Below are positions 1 to 7,099 of a DNA stretch of 24,485 nucleotides, piece by piece. Origin of the DNA: JAYQPQ01 sp038145405 (GTDB lineage: Bacteria > Pseudomonadota > Gammaproteobacteria > Pseudomonadales > GM7GCV1). The notes below the pieces were generated by a model. That model worked only from the letters and a program-made list of their open reading frames with translations. It was not told where the DNA came from and ran no database searches. Numbering within the stretch: the stretch's first letter is position 1; each line of letters starts with the position of its first letter. The DNA is taken from contig JAYQPQ010000025.1 of NCBI GenBank assembly GCA_038145405.1, positions 1-24,485 of the forward strand, in the 5' to 3' direction. A program made the position numbers and the translations under genes.

Positions 1-200
1 AAAAACTGGACGTCCTCGAAACGGCGCGGGGCGCCCAGAAACACCCGGCCGTGGGCGTTGAGCTCGGCGCGGGTGAGCGCGCGCGGCTGGGTGATCTTCC
101 AGAAAAACATCGTCAGGAAAAAAGCGATGCAGGCCAGAATCAGCCCGGTGGTGATCAGCACCCGGCGGCGAGCGCCGGCATCCAGCTCCGGGTTCAGCAT
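1..200 (-). CDS. SCO1/SenC-family copper chaperone, N-terminal part (cut by window edge)
   Basis: Only the first 66 codons are inside the window. The start ATG at 200 overlaps the cyoE stop by one base (TGATG), which argues for translational coupling. The visible protein begins MLNPELDAGARRR. A single hydrophobic membrane anchor follows at about residues 14-34 (LITTGLILACIAFFLTMFFW), and then a periplasmic start (KITQPRALTRAELNAHG). The copper-binding CxxxC and His residues would lie outside the window. The assignment rests on this anchor plus position: a SCO1/SenC gene commonly follows cyoE at the end of gammaproteobacterial cox assembly clusters. SCO proteins deliver copper to the CuA site of subunit II. 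The family call is likely but cannot be confirmed from this fragment. Confidence 0.72.
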   Translation of the reverse strand, partial: MLNPELDAGARRRVLITTGLILACIAFFLTMFFWKITQPRALTRAELNAHGRVFLGAPRRFEDVQF

Positions 201-1099
201 CAGGCGAAGCCTCCGACCAGATAGTGATCTGCCAGCATGATGACGAAGAGCGCCATCAGATAGAGGATGGAATAGCGAAAGGTGCTCTTGCCGGAATCCG
301 GGTCGCGACCGCGCAGCATGACGATGGACCAATAGAGGAAGCCGGTGCCCAGGCAAATCGAGCCCAGCAAATAGAGCCAGCCAAACATGCCCGAGACATA
401 GGGCATCAGGGAGGCGGCGATCAGCAACAGGGTATAGAAGAGGATATTGAGCTTGGTGTAAGCCTCGCCGTGAGTGACCGGCAGCATGGGAATTTCAGCC
501 GCCGCATAATCATCCTTCCTATGCACCGCGAGCGCCCAGAAGTGCGGTGGCGTCCAGGCGAAAATAATCAGCACCAGCAAGAGTGCGTGCGGATCAATGC
601 TACCCGTCACAGCAGTCCATCCCAGCAGCGGCGGGGCCGCGCCGGCCAGACCACCGATCACAATGTTCTGCGGTGTCGCGCGCTTCAGGTAGAGGGTGTA
701 AATCACTGCATAACCGAGTAGAGAGGCCAGCGTGAGCAGTGCGGTCAGCAAGTTGGTCCAGGTAACCAGGATCCAGGTGCCCAGACCGCCCAGCACGGCG
801 GCAAAAGCCAACGCATCGCGCGGCGAGACCCGCCCGGTAGCGATCGGACGATTATGGGTACGCCGCATGCGCGTATCGATATGGCGGTCGACCAGATGGT
901 TGATGGTCGCCGCGGATCCGGCGCATAGGGCAATGCCGAGATTGCCCAGAACCAACACGTCCAGCGGCACCATACCGGGAACAGCCAGCAGCATGCCAAT
1001 TACCGAGGTGAGGATCATAAGTGCCACGACCCTGGGCTTAGTCAGCTCCAGGTAATCGCGCCAGTGCGCGCGGATTGCGCTGCTGTTCAGAGACGTCAT
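200..1099 (-). CDS. cyoE: Protoheme IX farnesyltransferase (heme O synthase)
   Basis: This inner-membrane prenyltransferase of 299 residues, the usual family length, converts heme B to heme O by adding a farnesyl group. Heme O is the precursor of heme A for the oxidase encoded upstream. Visible signatures are the first Asp-rich motif N67-x3-D71-x3-D75 (NHLVDRHID) followed by THNRPIATG, then the ATPQNIVIGG loop, and the second motif DDYAAAEIPMLP. About eight or nine hydrophobic helices are present. It lies 12 bp downstream of COX15, which acts next on its product, and its stop overlaps the start of the SCO gene. The gene is also called ctaB. Identification is secure. Confidence 0.96.
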   Translation of the reverse strand: MTSLNSSAIRAHWRDYLELTKPRVVALMILTSVIGMLLAVPGMVPLDVLVLGNLGIALCAGSAATINHLVDRHIDTRMRRTHNRPIATGRVSPRDALAFAAVLGGLGTWILVTWTNLLTALLTLASLLGYAVIYTLYLKRATPQNIVIGGLAGAAPPLLGWTAVTGSIDPHALLLVLIIFAWTPPHFWALAVHRKDDYAAAEIPMLPVTHGEAYTKLNILFYTLLLIAASLMPYVSGMFGWLYLLGSICLGTGFLYWSIVMLRGRDPDSGKSTFRYSILYLMALFVIMLADHYLVGGFA

Positions 1100-1111
1100 G
1101 GGTGCGCCACT

Positions 1112-2149
1112 CTACCTGCTGGACCGCGCAGCAAAAGTGCCAACGGCCAATACTGCCATGGTCACCAGCAAGAGTGCGCCGCCTAAGTTGTGGGCCACAG
1201 CCACCGGCAGCGGGAAGATGAAGTAGACGTTGGCAATACCCAGGCAGAGCTGCACTGTCATGAGCGATGCCAGCCAGGTGGCAGCCCGACGCGCGGCTGC
1301 CGAGCCGGCACGCCACAGACAGTAAGCCAGGCCGAAAATATAGAGCGCGGTAATCACGGCACCGAGACGATGGGCGAAGTGAATGGCGGTGCGCGCCTCG
1401 CCATCCAGCAGCCCGCCCAGATAGTTGGGGCCGATATGCTGGACTATATTGAATCCAGCAGCCCAGTCCATGCGCGGCCACCAGGATAGCTGGCAGGTTG
1501 GCAGATCCGGACAGGCCAGCGCAGCATAGTTGGCGGCTGTCCACCCACCCAGAGCGATCTGCAGAAACACCACCAGAATGCCTATAAGCACCCAGCGACG
1601 ATGGGCAGTCAGCCAGGTGGCGTCGAGCAACCAGGCGCGCCAGCGATCCGGCGCCAGGCGCATGGTCAATGCCGCCATGAGAGAAAAGGTAGCGACCCCA
1701 CCCAAGAGATGCAGGGTCACGATTTGCGGCCATAGCTTGAGAGTAACCGTCCACATGCCGAACAGTGCCTGCCACACCACCAGAATGGCCAGCAACACCG
1801 GCAGGCGGAAGGGATAGTCATCCGATTCGCGGTTGCGCAAGGCGACGACAGTCAGCGCCAGGATAAAGAGGCCAAGCGTACCCGCGAAATAGCGATGCAC
1901 CATCTCTGGCCAGGTCTTGGCGTGATCGACAGGCGTCTCCGGAAATCGCATGTTGGCGAGCTCGACGTGCTCGACGCTGGTGGGCCAAAACAAATGACCA
2001 TAGCAGCCCGGCCAATCGGGGCAGCCCAGGCCGGCATCGACCAGCCGGGTGAATGCGCCCAGGCCGACGACACAGATCGCCAGCAACGTGCCCGCCAGGG
2101 CGATGCGAAAGCCCGTTTTGGCCGAGTAAGAATTCGCGGTCTCGATCAT
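1112..2149 (-). CDS. ctaA: Heme A synthase (COX15/CtaA family)
   Basis: The 345-residue polytopic membrane protein oxidises the C8 methyl of heme O to the formyl group of heme A. It carries the COX15 hallmark GAFTRLVDAGLGCPDWPGCYG in the first half. Conserved heme-ligand histidines are seen in HRYFAGTLG, TLHLLGG, HFAHRLGAVITA and AHNLGGALLL. A second Cys pair (ACPDLPTC) lies in the periplasmic loop of the second half, matching the pseudo-repeat architecture of the family. Eight hydrophobic helices can be picked out. It sits between the small SCO-like gene (13 bp upstream) and cyoE (12 bp downstream), so the two heme-modifying enzymes are made together. Confidence in function is high. Confidence 0.95.
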   Translation of the reverse strand: MIETANSYSAKTGFRIALAGTLLAICVVGLGAFTRLVDAGLGCPDWPGCYGHLFWPTSVEHVELANMRFPETPVDHAKTWPEMVHRYFAGTLGLFILALTVVALRNRESDDYPFRLPVLLAILVVWQALFGMWTVTLKLWPQIVTLHLLGGVATFSLMAALTMRLAPDRWRAWLLDATWLTAHRRWVLIGILVVFLQIALGGWTAANYAALACPDLPTCQLSWWPRMDWAAGFNIVQHIGPNYLGGLLDGEARTAIHFAHRLGAVITALYIFGLAYCLWRAGSAAARRAATWLASLMTVQLCLGIANVYFIFPLPVAVAHNLGGALLLVTMAVLAVGTFAARSSR

Positions 2150-2162
2150 ATCCGTCTCTCCC

Positions 2163-2774
2163 TCAGTTCGCCAGTTTCATCAGGTGTTCCAGATCCTCCA
2201 GAAGTCCGCTGCCGTCGTGGTCTCTGGTGTAGAACATCTGCATGACGTCGATGGGGTTGACCAGCAAAATAACGGGCCCCTCGACCCCCTCCAGATTCGA
2301 TCCGGAAATCCAGGCCTGATACCGGTCCAGGTCGGCCTCGAGTATGGCCAGTTCGGGATAAGCGGTTTCAAGCTGCTCCATGTTGAGCGCCGCATCGCCG
2401 AAATTCAACCAGGCCTGGTCGAGCAATTCCGCTCGGCGATTCAAACGCGTATGAATCTGGTGCATAAGAAAGATCATGTCTTCGCAGAGGGCAGCGCAGG
2501 CGCCTTCATGCACCACAATCAACTTCCAGGTTGCGCTCTCCAGTGCATCCCAGTCCGGATTGCCGTCGGCACGCAAAAATCCACTCGCCAACTCCAGTGG
2601 CGGATTCATCAAAACGCCGTGATTGGTGGTGCCGAGCAGGTCGAGCCAACGCAACTTGTCCTCCTCACTGCGCGGGCTGAGCAGCAACCCGGCGAGGATC
2701 ACCAGGCCCAGCATGGACAGCATGATGATCAGTGGCCAAGGCCGAGCGCGGCGCATTTCATTCGTCTCGTGCAT
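2163..2774 (-). CDS. Small membrane-anchored SCO/thioredoxin-like protein of the cox cluster
   Basis: I prefer the ATG at 2774 over an upstream in-frame start. It overlaps the SURF1 stop (TGATG), and the extra residues upstream merely re-read the SURF1 C-terminus. The 203-residue product has one N-terminal membrane helix (about residues 13-33) and a periplasmic domain. That domain contains GTTNHGVLMNPP, a WKLIVVHEG strand and a C93-x3-C97 pair (CAALC). This layout resembles SCO copper chaperones, which carry CxxxC in a thioredoxin fold, but the proline usually following the second Cys is a Glu here. Genes of this type sit between SURF1 and COX15 in Pseudomonas-type cox clusters and are usually annotated hypothetical. 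A copper or thiol role in oxidase assembly is inferred from motif and context only. Confidence 0.82.
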   Translation of the reverse strand: MHETNEMRRARPWPLIIMLSMLGLVILAGLLLSPRSEEDKLRWLDLLGTTNHGVLMNPPLELASGFLRADGNPDWDALESATWKLIVVHEGACAALCEDMIFLMHQIHTRLNRRAELLDQAWLNFGDAALNMEQLETAYPELAILEADLDRYQAWISGSNLEGVEGPVILLVNPIDVMQMFYTRDHDGSGLLEDLEHLMKLAN

Positions 2775-3523
2775 CAATTCTTCTCCGGATTGCTCCACCT
2801 TTCGGCAAGGTTGGAGTTGGCAAAAATACCCAAAATAACCAGTGCCAGCGCCATGGCAAACCACTGCACCGCATAGGCGGTGTGGCGCTGCGGTGGCTGG
2901 TTGACCACCTGCCAGTCTGCCACCAGTGCCGCCGGATCCTCTGCTGCCAGCCTTAATTGGGCTGCAACGAGCCTTTCATCTGCTTCCAGACGTTGCTGGA
3001 TGACAGCCAGATCGGCGTACTGCACGCGCTCTGGCCAGCGCCCCGTCCAGGTCTGGGTACCCAGCTGAAATTCGCGCTCCGACGGTGCATAAAACACCCC
3101 CTGAATACGCGTGGTGCCAACCGGTACAGCGATCGCCGGCAGTCTGGTGCGATCGAGGTCGGCGGGTGTCCAGCCCCGGTTCACCAGCAGCCAGACATCG
3201 TTGCCCACCAACCGTGCCAAATTCAGCACTTCGTAGCCCGGCCGCCCATCGCGTACCCGGTTATCCAGTAAAAACCAGCGCTGCGCATCAAACTCGACAC
3301 GCAGGTCAAAGCGGCGCAAATGCAATGATTCGGCATCGAGCAATTCGTCGTTGTGCAGGGCCGTCAGTTGTCCCAGGGTAGCCTGCTGCTCGAGAATCAA
3401 CTGCTTTTCCTCGGCGCGATGCAACTGCCAGACACCCAAACCCAGGGTGATGGGCAGAAAGATCAACACAAATCCTAGAATGCCGGGGTTGATGCGCCAG
3501 CGGAAGGCCGTGGAGCAGCTCAT
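2774..3523 (-). CDS. SURF1-family cytochrome oxidase biogenesis protein
   Basis: SURF1 proteins assist insertion of heme A into subunit I. The 249-residue form starting at 3523 (MSCSTAFRW) is preferred because AAGG and GAGG lie just upstream. A start at 3574 would add 17 residues and run almost into the divergent gene at 3577. The typical two-helix topology is visible: TM1 at about 13-33 ending in LGVWQLHRAEEK, and TM2 near the C-terminus after HTAYAVQWFAMA. Between them lies a periplasmic domain containing DNRVRDGRPGYEVL and LLVNRGWTP, all SURF1 signatures. It is the first gene of the minus-strand assembly operon and overlaps the next gene by one base. Confidence 0.93.
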   Translation of the reverse strand: MSCSTAFRWRINPGILGFVLIFLPITLGLGVWQLHRAEEKQLILEQQATLGQLTALHNDELLDAESLHLRRFDLRVEFDAQRWFLLDNRVRDGRPGYEVLNLARLVGNDVWLLVNRGWTPADLDRTRLPAIAVPVGTTRIQGVFYAPSEREFQLGTQTWTGRWPERVQYADLAVIQQRLEADERLVAAQLRLAAEDPAALVADWQVVNQPPQRHTAYAVQWFAMALALVILGIFANSNLAERWSNPEKN

Positions 3524-3576
3524 CCTCGATCCCTTGTGGTTAAATAGTCGCTGCGTTTCACTCGGTCGAGCCAATC

Positions 3577-3828
3577 ATGCTCAAATTGATCATCTTTCTG
3601 CTCCTGCTGGCGGTGATTGCCAGCCTGAGTACCGGCTTTTATTTTCTGGTCAAGGATCAGGGCAATTCCCGCAAGCGCCTGCTCTATGCCCTGGGCATCC
3701 GCGTATCGCTGGCCGCATTGCTACTCGGCCTGATCGCTTACGGTATTGCCAGCGGCCAGCTCGGCAGCCAGGCGCCCTGGGATGCTGAACTTCACCCCGA
3801 ACGCCTGCTCAACTCACCGGCTCAATAA
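3577..3828 (+). CDS. DUF2909 twin transmembrane protein
   Basis: This is an 83-residue protein with two hydrophobic helices (about residues 2-21 and 39-60) separated by a basic loop (VKDQGNSRKRLLYALGIR) and followed by a short polar tail. Size, layout and position match the DUF2909 'twin transmembrane protein' family found in gammaproteobacterial cox clusters. No biochemical function is known to me. It is the only plus-strand gene in the oxidase locus: it diverges from SURF1 and converges on coxC, and a hairpin with flanking A and T tracts begins at its stop codon. An oxidase-assembly role is guilt by association only. Confidence 0.85.
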   Translation: MLKLIIFLLLLAVIASLSTGFYFLVKDQGNSRKRLLYALGIRVSLAALLLGLIAYGIASGQLGSQAPWDAELHPERLLNSPAQ

Positions 3829-3854
3829 AAAGGGCCAGTCGCCTGGCCCCTTTT
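3827..3854. terminator. Bidirectional Rho-independent terminator between DUF2909 and coxC
   Basis: A perfect 7-bp GC-rich stem (GGGCCAG at 3832-3838, CTGGCCC at 3843-3849) has a 4-nt loop. It is flanked by an A tract at 3827-3831 and a TTTT tract at 3851-3854, so it can act on both strands. It begins within the TAA stop of the DUF2909 gene and lies downstream of the convergent coxC. Confidence 0.8.
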
Positions 3855-4010
3855 CACTCTAATTCAAAATTCCCGCCTTCACTCTGCCCAGAGAAATTAT
3901 CCGGGTGGATGTCAGGCTAGGCGAGGGACGGAGAGAAAGCGGAGTTTATTCGGTTCGTAAATGATCATTTCGAGCCGTTCCTCAACAACGCCTGGGGCCG
4001 CCCGGGAAAT

Positions 4011-4039
4011 TTCTTCGTCTACAGGATGTAGACGAAGAA
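4011..4039 (-). other. Perfect 12-bp inverted repeat spanning the coxC stop codon
   Basis: The arms TTCTTCGTCTAC (4011-4022) and its exact complement GTAGACGAAGAA (4028-4039) are separated by 5 nt. The TAG stop of coxC (4021-4019) lies inside the structure, and the coding arm specifies the final Phe-Phe-Val-Tyr. In the coxC mRNA this would form a stable hairpin ending at position 4011, followed by AUUU rather than a U tract. It is therefore not a classical terminator. A 3'-end stabiliser or a processing site is possible. Confidence 0.6.
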
Positions 4040-4927
4040 GAACAGCATCACCCACACCACATCGACAAAGTGCCAATACCAGGATGCCGCCTCAAAGCCG
4101 AAGTGGTCATCATTGGTGAAGTGGCCCTTGAAGGAACGCACCAGCTGAATCAGCAGGAAAATGGTTCCCATAGTCACGTGGGCGCCGTGGAAGCCGGTCA
4201 GCATAAAGAAGGTCGTGCCATACACACCGGACTTCAGGGTCAGCCCCATGTGGGTATAGGCTTCGTAGTACTCGAGTACCTGCAGCCCCATAAAGGTCGC
4301 CCCAAGGGCTACAGTGACAGCCAGGAAAAAATTGAACTTGGCGCGCTCGCCATGCTTCAGCGCATGGTGCGCAAAGTGCACGGTGACGCTGGAGCTCAGC
4401 AGAATGACCGTGTTCCACAGCGGCAACCAATGCAGCAGGTTGCTCCAACCGGGGAAACTCATCGACTCGTGAGCACCGAGAAATTGGGCTGCTTCACCGT
4501 TCACCGCCTGATCGGGGGTATGCAACAGGGGCCAGGTTGCCTCGAAGCCCGGCCAAAGGAACTCTTCGGTGGTGGCGGCATGACCTTCGCCGCCCAGCCA
4601 GGGCACGGCCAGGTTGCGGATATAGAACAGCGCGCCAAAGAAGCAGGCAAAAAACATCACTTCAGAGAAGATGAACCAGCTCATGCCCCAAACGTAGGAA
4701 CGCTTCAGCTGCGCACTTGGCAGGCCTTGCATGTTCTCCCTGATGACGGTGTTAAACCAAAGAAACATAGTAGCGATGATGCCGACGATACCTAACAAGA
4801 AAAATGCGGGCATACCCACGCGCACCCAGTGCCCGGCACCGAAGGCAAACATGCCCAGGGAGGCTGCCATCAGGATAGGCAGCCTGCTTTGCTCTGGTAC
4901 GTAGTAGCTGCTGTGCTCAGAAGACAT
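4019..4927 (-). CDS. coxC: Cytochrome c oxidase subunit III
   Basis: Subunit III is a core membrane subunit of aa3-type oxidases that stabilises the binuclear centre and proton uptake. I chose the ATG at 4927 (MSSEHSSYYVPEQS, 302 residues) rather than the one at 4939, because the GGAG needed as ribosome binding site overlaps the upstream ATG. Seven hydrophobic helices can be seen. Typical motifs are WGMSWFIFSEVMFFACFFGALFY, HWLPLWNTVILLSSS, HHALKHGERAKFNFFLAVTVALG, YYEAYTHMGLTLKSGVYGTTFFMLTGFHGAHV and the C-terminal SWYWHFVDVVWVMLFFFVYIL. It is the last gene of the coxB-coxA-ctaG-coxC operon. Confidence 0.96.
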   Translation of the reverse strand: MSSEHSSYYVPEQSRLPILMAASLGMFAFGAGHWVRVGMPAFFLLGIVGIIATMFLWFNTVIRENMQGLPSAQLKRSYVWGMSWFIFSEVMFFACFFGALFYIRNLAVPWLGGEGHAATTEEFLWPGFEATWPLLHTPDQAVNGEAAQFLGAHESMSFPGWSNLLHWLPLWNTVILLSSSVTVHFAHHALKHGERAKFNFFLAVTVALGATFMGLQVLEYYEAYTHMGLTLKSGVYGTTFFMLTGFHGAHVTMGTIFLLIQLVRSFKGHFTNDDHFGFEAASWYWHFVDVVWVMLFFFVYIL

Positions 4928-4964
4928 TTTTTTCTCCATTCGTTACCGCTTCAGCGGCTTTGGT

Positions 4965-5519
4965 CTAGCTGGGATCAACCCATTCCGCAGGGCTCGGAAC
5001 GCGATCCGTTACGTCAAACATAGTGTAGGAGAGCGTGATGGTATTGACGCTCTCCGGCAGGTCTCTGTCAACAATGAACACCAGCGGCAATTCGGCCTGC
5101 TCGCCCGCGCGCAACGGCTGGTTGTTGAAACAGAAACACTCCGTCTTGTGGAAGTAATCCGCCGCCTGGTAGGGAATCACGCTGGGGATTGCCTGCCCCA
5201 CCATGTCCCGGCGTGTACGGTTGTGCGCAAAGTAGCGAACTTCCTTGCGCTCGCCCGGATGCACCTCCACCTCAAATACTGTGGGATAAAACTCCCAGGG
5301 CATTGTCGCCTGGTTGGTTGCCACAAACTGCACCTTGACCGTGCGACTGGTATCCACCGGGTCCACGGCCTCGGCCGTGTACTGCGTATACTCCTGGTTG
5401 ATCCCAATCAGCTCGCAAAACAGGTTATAGAGCGGCGGCATGACGAAGAGAGCAAAGGCGAACATCGCCACTGCCCCCAGTGTAAGCTGCCGAACCTGCT
5501 TGCGAACCGACTTGTCCAT
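4965..5519 (-). CDS. ctaG: Cytochrome c oxidase assembly protein CtaG (Cox11)
   Basis: Cox11/CtaG delivers copper to the CuB site of subunit I. The 184-residue protein has one N-terminal membrane anchor (about residues 12-32), a conserved Cys35 just outside the membrane (YNLFCELIGI) and the Cu(I)-binding C128-F-C130 pair in TECFCFNNQPL. Conserved stretches VQFVATNQATMPWEFYP and ADYFHKTECFCF fit the family. It lies between coxA (13 bp upstream) and coxC (37 bp downstream), a standard proteobacterial order. Start and function are both well supported. Confidence 0.95.
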   Translation of the reverse strand: MDKSVRKQVRQLTLGAVAMFAFALFVMPPLYNLFCELIGINQEYTQYTAEAVDPVDTSRTVKVQFVATNQATMPWEFYPTVFEVEVHPGERKEVRYFAHNRTRRDMVGQAIPSVIPYQAADYFHKTECFCFNNQPLRAGEQAELPLVFIVDRDLPESVNTITLSYTMFDVTDRVPSPAEWVDPS

Positions 5520-5532
5520 CGTTTCGACCGGG

Positions 5533-7086
5533 CTACTTCACCTCGGGCGGGGTGCTAAAGGTGTGGTAGGGCGGCGGCGAAGGCAGCGTCCACTCCAGAC
5601 CATTGGCACCTTCCCAAACCTTAGGCTCGCTCACTCTCTTGCCCGAGCGGATGGTTGCAATCACGTTGTACAGGAACAGCAACTGTGACGCGCCGTAAAT
5701 AAATGCACCAATGCTCGAAACCATGTTCCAGTCGGCGAACTGCAGGGCGTAGTCGGCGTAACGACGCGGCATGCCAGCCAGACCTAGGAAGTGTTGCGGG
5801 AAGAAGGTGATGTTAAAGCCTATAAAGGACACCCAGAAGTGCAGCTTGCCCATGGCTTCGCTGTACATGCGGCCGGTCCACTTGGGCAGCCAATAGTACA
5901 CCGCGGCAGACATACTGAACACGGCGCCCGCTACCATCACATAGTGGAAGTGGGCCACCACGAAGTAGGTATCGTGATACTGAATGTCACTCGGCGCGAT
6001 GGACAGCATCAGGCCGGTAAAACCACCCAGGGTGAACAGGATGACAAAGGCGATAGCGAACAGCATGGGCGTTTCATAGCTGATGGCGCCCTTGAACATG
6101 GTGCTGATCCAGTTAAACACCTTCACGCCGGTGGGCACGGCAATCAGCATGGTGGCGTACATGAAGTACAGCTCGCCGCCGACCGGCATACCCACAGTAA
6201 ACATGTGGTGCGCCCACACGATAAAGGACAGGAAGGCGATCGAGGCCGTCGCGTACACCATGGAGCTGTAACCAAACAGCGGCTTGCGGCTGAAGGTCGG
6301 GATGATCTCGGAGATCACGCCGAAGGCCGGCAGGATCATGATGTACACCTCGGGGTGGCCAAAGAACCAGAAGATGTGCTGGAACAACACGGGGTCGCCA
6401 CCACCAGCGGCGTCAAAGAAGGCCGTGCCGAAGTTGATATCCATCAACATCATGGTGACCGCACCCGCCAGTACCGGCATAACGGCAATCAACAGGAAGG
6501 CGGTGATCAGCCAGGTCCAGACAAAGAGCGGCATCTTCATCAGCGTCATGCCGGGGGCGCGCATATTGAGCACCGTGGCGACGATGTTGATGGAACCCAT
6601 GATGGAGGAGGCCCCCATGATGTGTATCGCAAAGATAAAGTAGTTGACCGTATCCGGCGCATATGTCGTGGACAGGGGCGCGTAGAAGGTCCAACCAAAA
6701 TTGGGTCCACCGGCATCGGTGAAAAGAGTGGCCGCCAGCATCAGGAAGGCCGGCGGTAGAATCCAGAAGCTGAGGTTGTTCATGCGCGGCAGCGCCATAT
6801 CCGGCGCGCCGATCATCATGGGGATCAGCCAGTTGGCCAGGCCGACGAAGGCCGGCATGATGGCGCCAAACACCATCACCAGACCATGCATGGTCGTCAT
6901 CTGGTTAAAGAATTCCGGGCGAACCAGTTGCATGCCGGGCTCGAACAGCTCGGCGCGAATAACCATGGCAAAGAAACCACCCAGAATAAACATGGCAAAG
7001 CTGAACCAGAGGTAAAGCGTGCCGATGTCTTTATGGTTAGTGGTAAACAGCCAGCGTGAAATGCCTTTAGCAGGACCGTGAGCCAT
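5533..7086 (-). CDS. coxA: Cytochrome c oxidase subunit I (heme-copper oxidase)
   Basis: This is the catalytic subunit, which reduces oxygen to water and pumps protons. The start is set at 7086 (MAHGPAKGISRWLFTTNHKDIG) because AAGGAGG lies directly upstream, overlapping the coxB stop. A longer open frame runs into coxB and looks artefactual. The product of 517 residues has about 12 hydrophobic helices. All metal ligands are visible: His67 (heme a), His244 and Tyr248 in GHPEVY (CuB and cross-linked Tyr), His293-His294 (CuB), His379 (heme a3) and His381 (heme a). Glu246 in GHPEV is the D-channel glutamate of A1-type oxidases, and YSSMVYA suggests an intact K channel. Confidence 0.97.
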   Translation of the reverse strand: MAHGPAKGISRWLFTTNHKDIGTLYLWFSFAMFILGGFFAMVIRAELFEPGMQLVRPEFFNQMTTMHGLVMVFGAIMPAFVGLANWLIPMMIGAPDMALPRMNNLSFWILPPAFLMLAATLFTDAGGPNFGWTFYAPLSTTYAPDTVNYFIFAIHIMGASSIMGSINIVATVLNMRAPGMTLMKMPLFVWTWLITAFLLIAVMPVLAGAVTMMLMDINFGTAFFDAAGGGDPVLFQHIFWFFGHPEVYIMILPAFGVISEIIPTFSRKPLFGYSSMVYATASIAFLSFIVWAHHMFTVGMPVGGELYFMYATMLIAVPTGVKVFNWISTMFKGAISYETPMLFAIAFVILFTLGGFTGLMLSIAPSDIQYHDTYFVVAHFHYVMVAGAVFSMSAAVYYWLPKWTGRMYSEAMGKLHFWVSFIGFNITFFPQHFLGLAGMPRRYADYALQFADWNMVSSIGAFIYGASQLLFLYNVIATIRSGKRVSEPKVWEGANGLEWTLPSPPPYHTFSTPPEVK

Positions 7087-7099
7087 TACTGATCCCTCC

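Noticed and set aside
5791..6759. 322-codon plus-strand frame opposite coxA
   Set aside because: It is very rich in His, Gly and charged residues and lacks hydrophobic cores, as expected for the antisense of a membrane protein gene.
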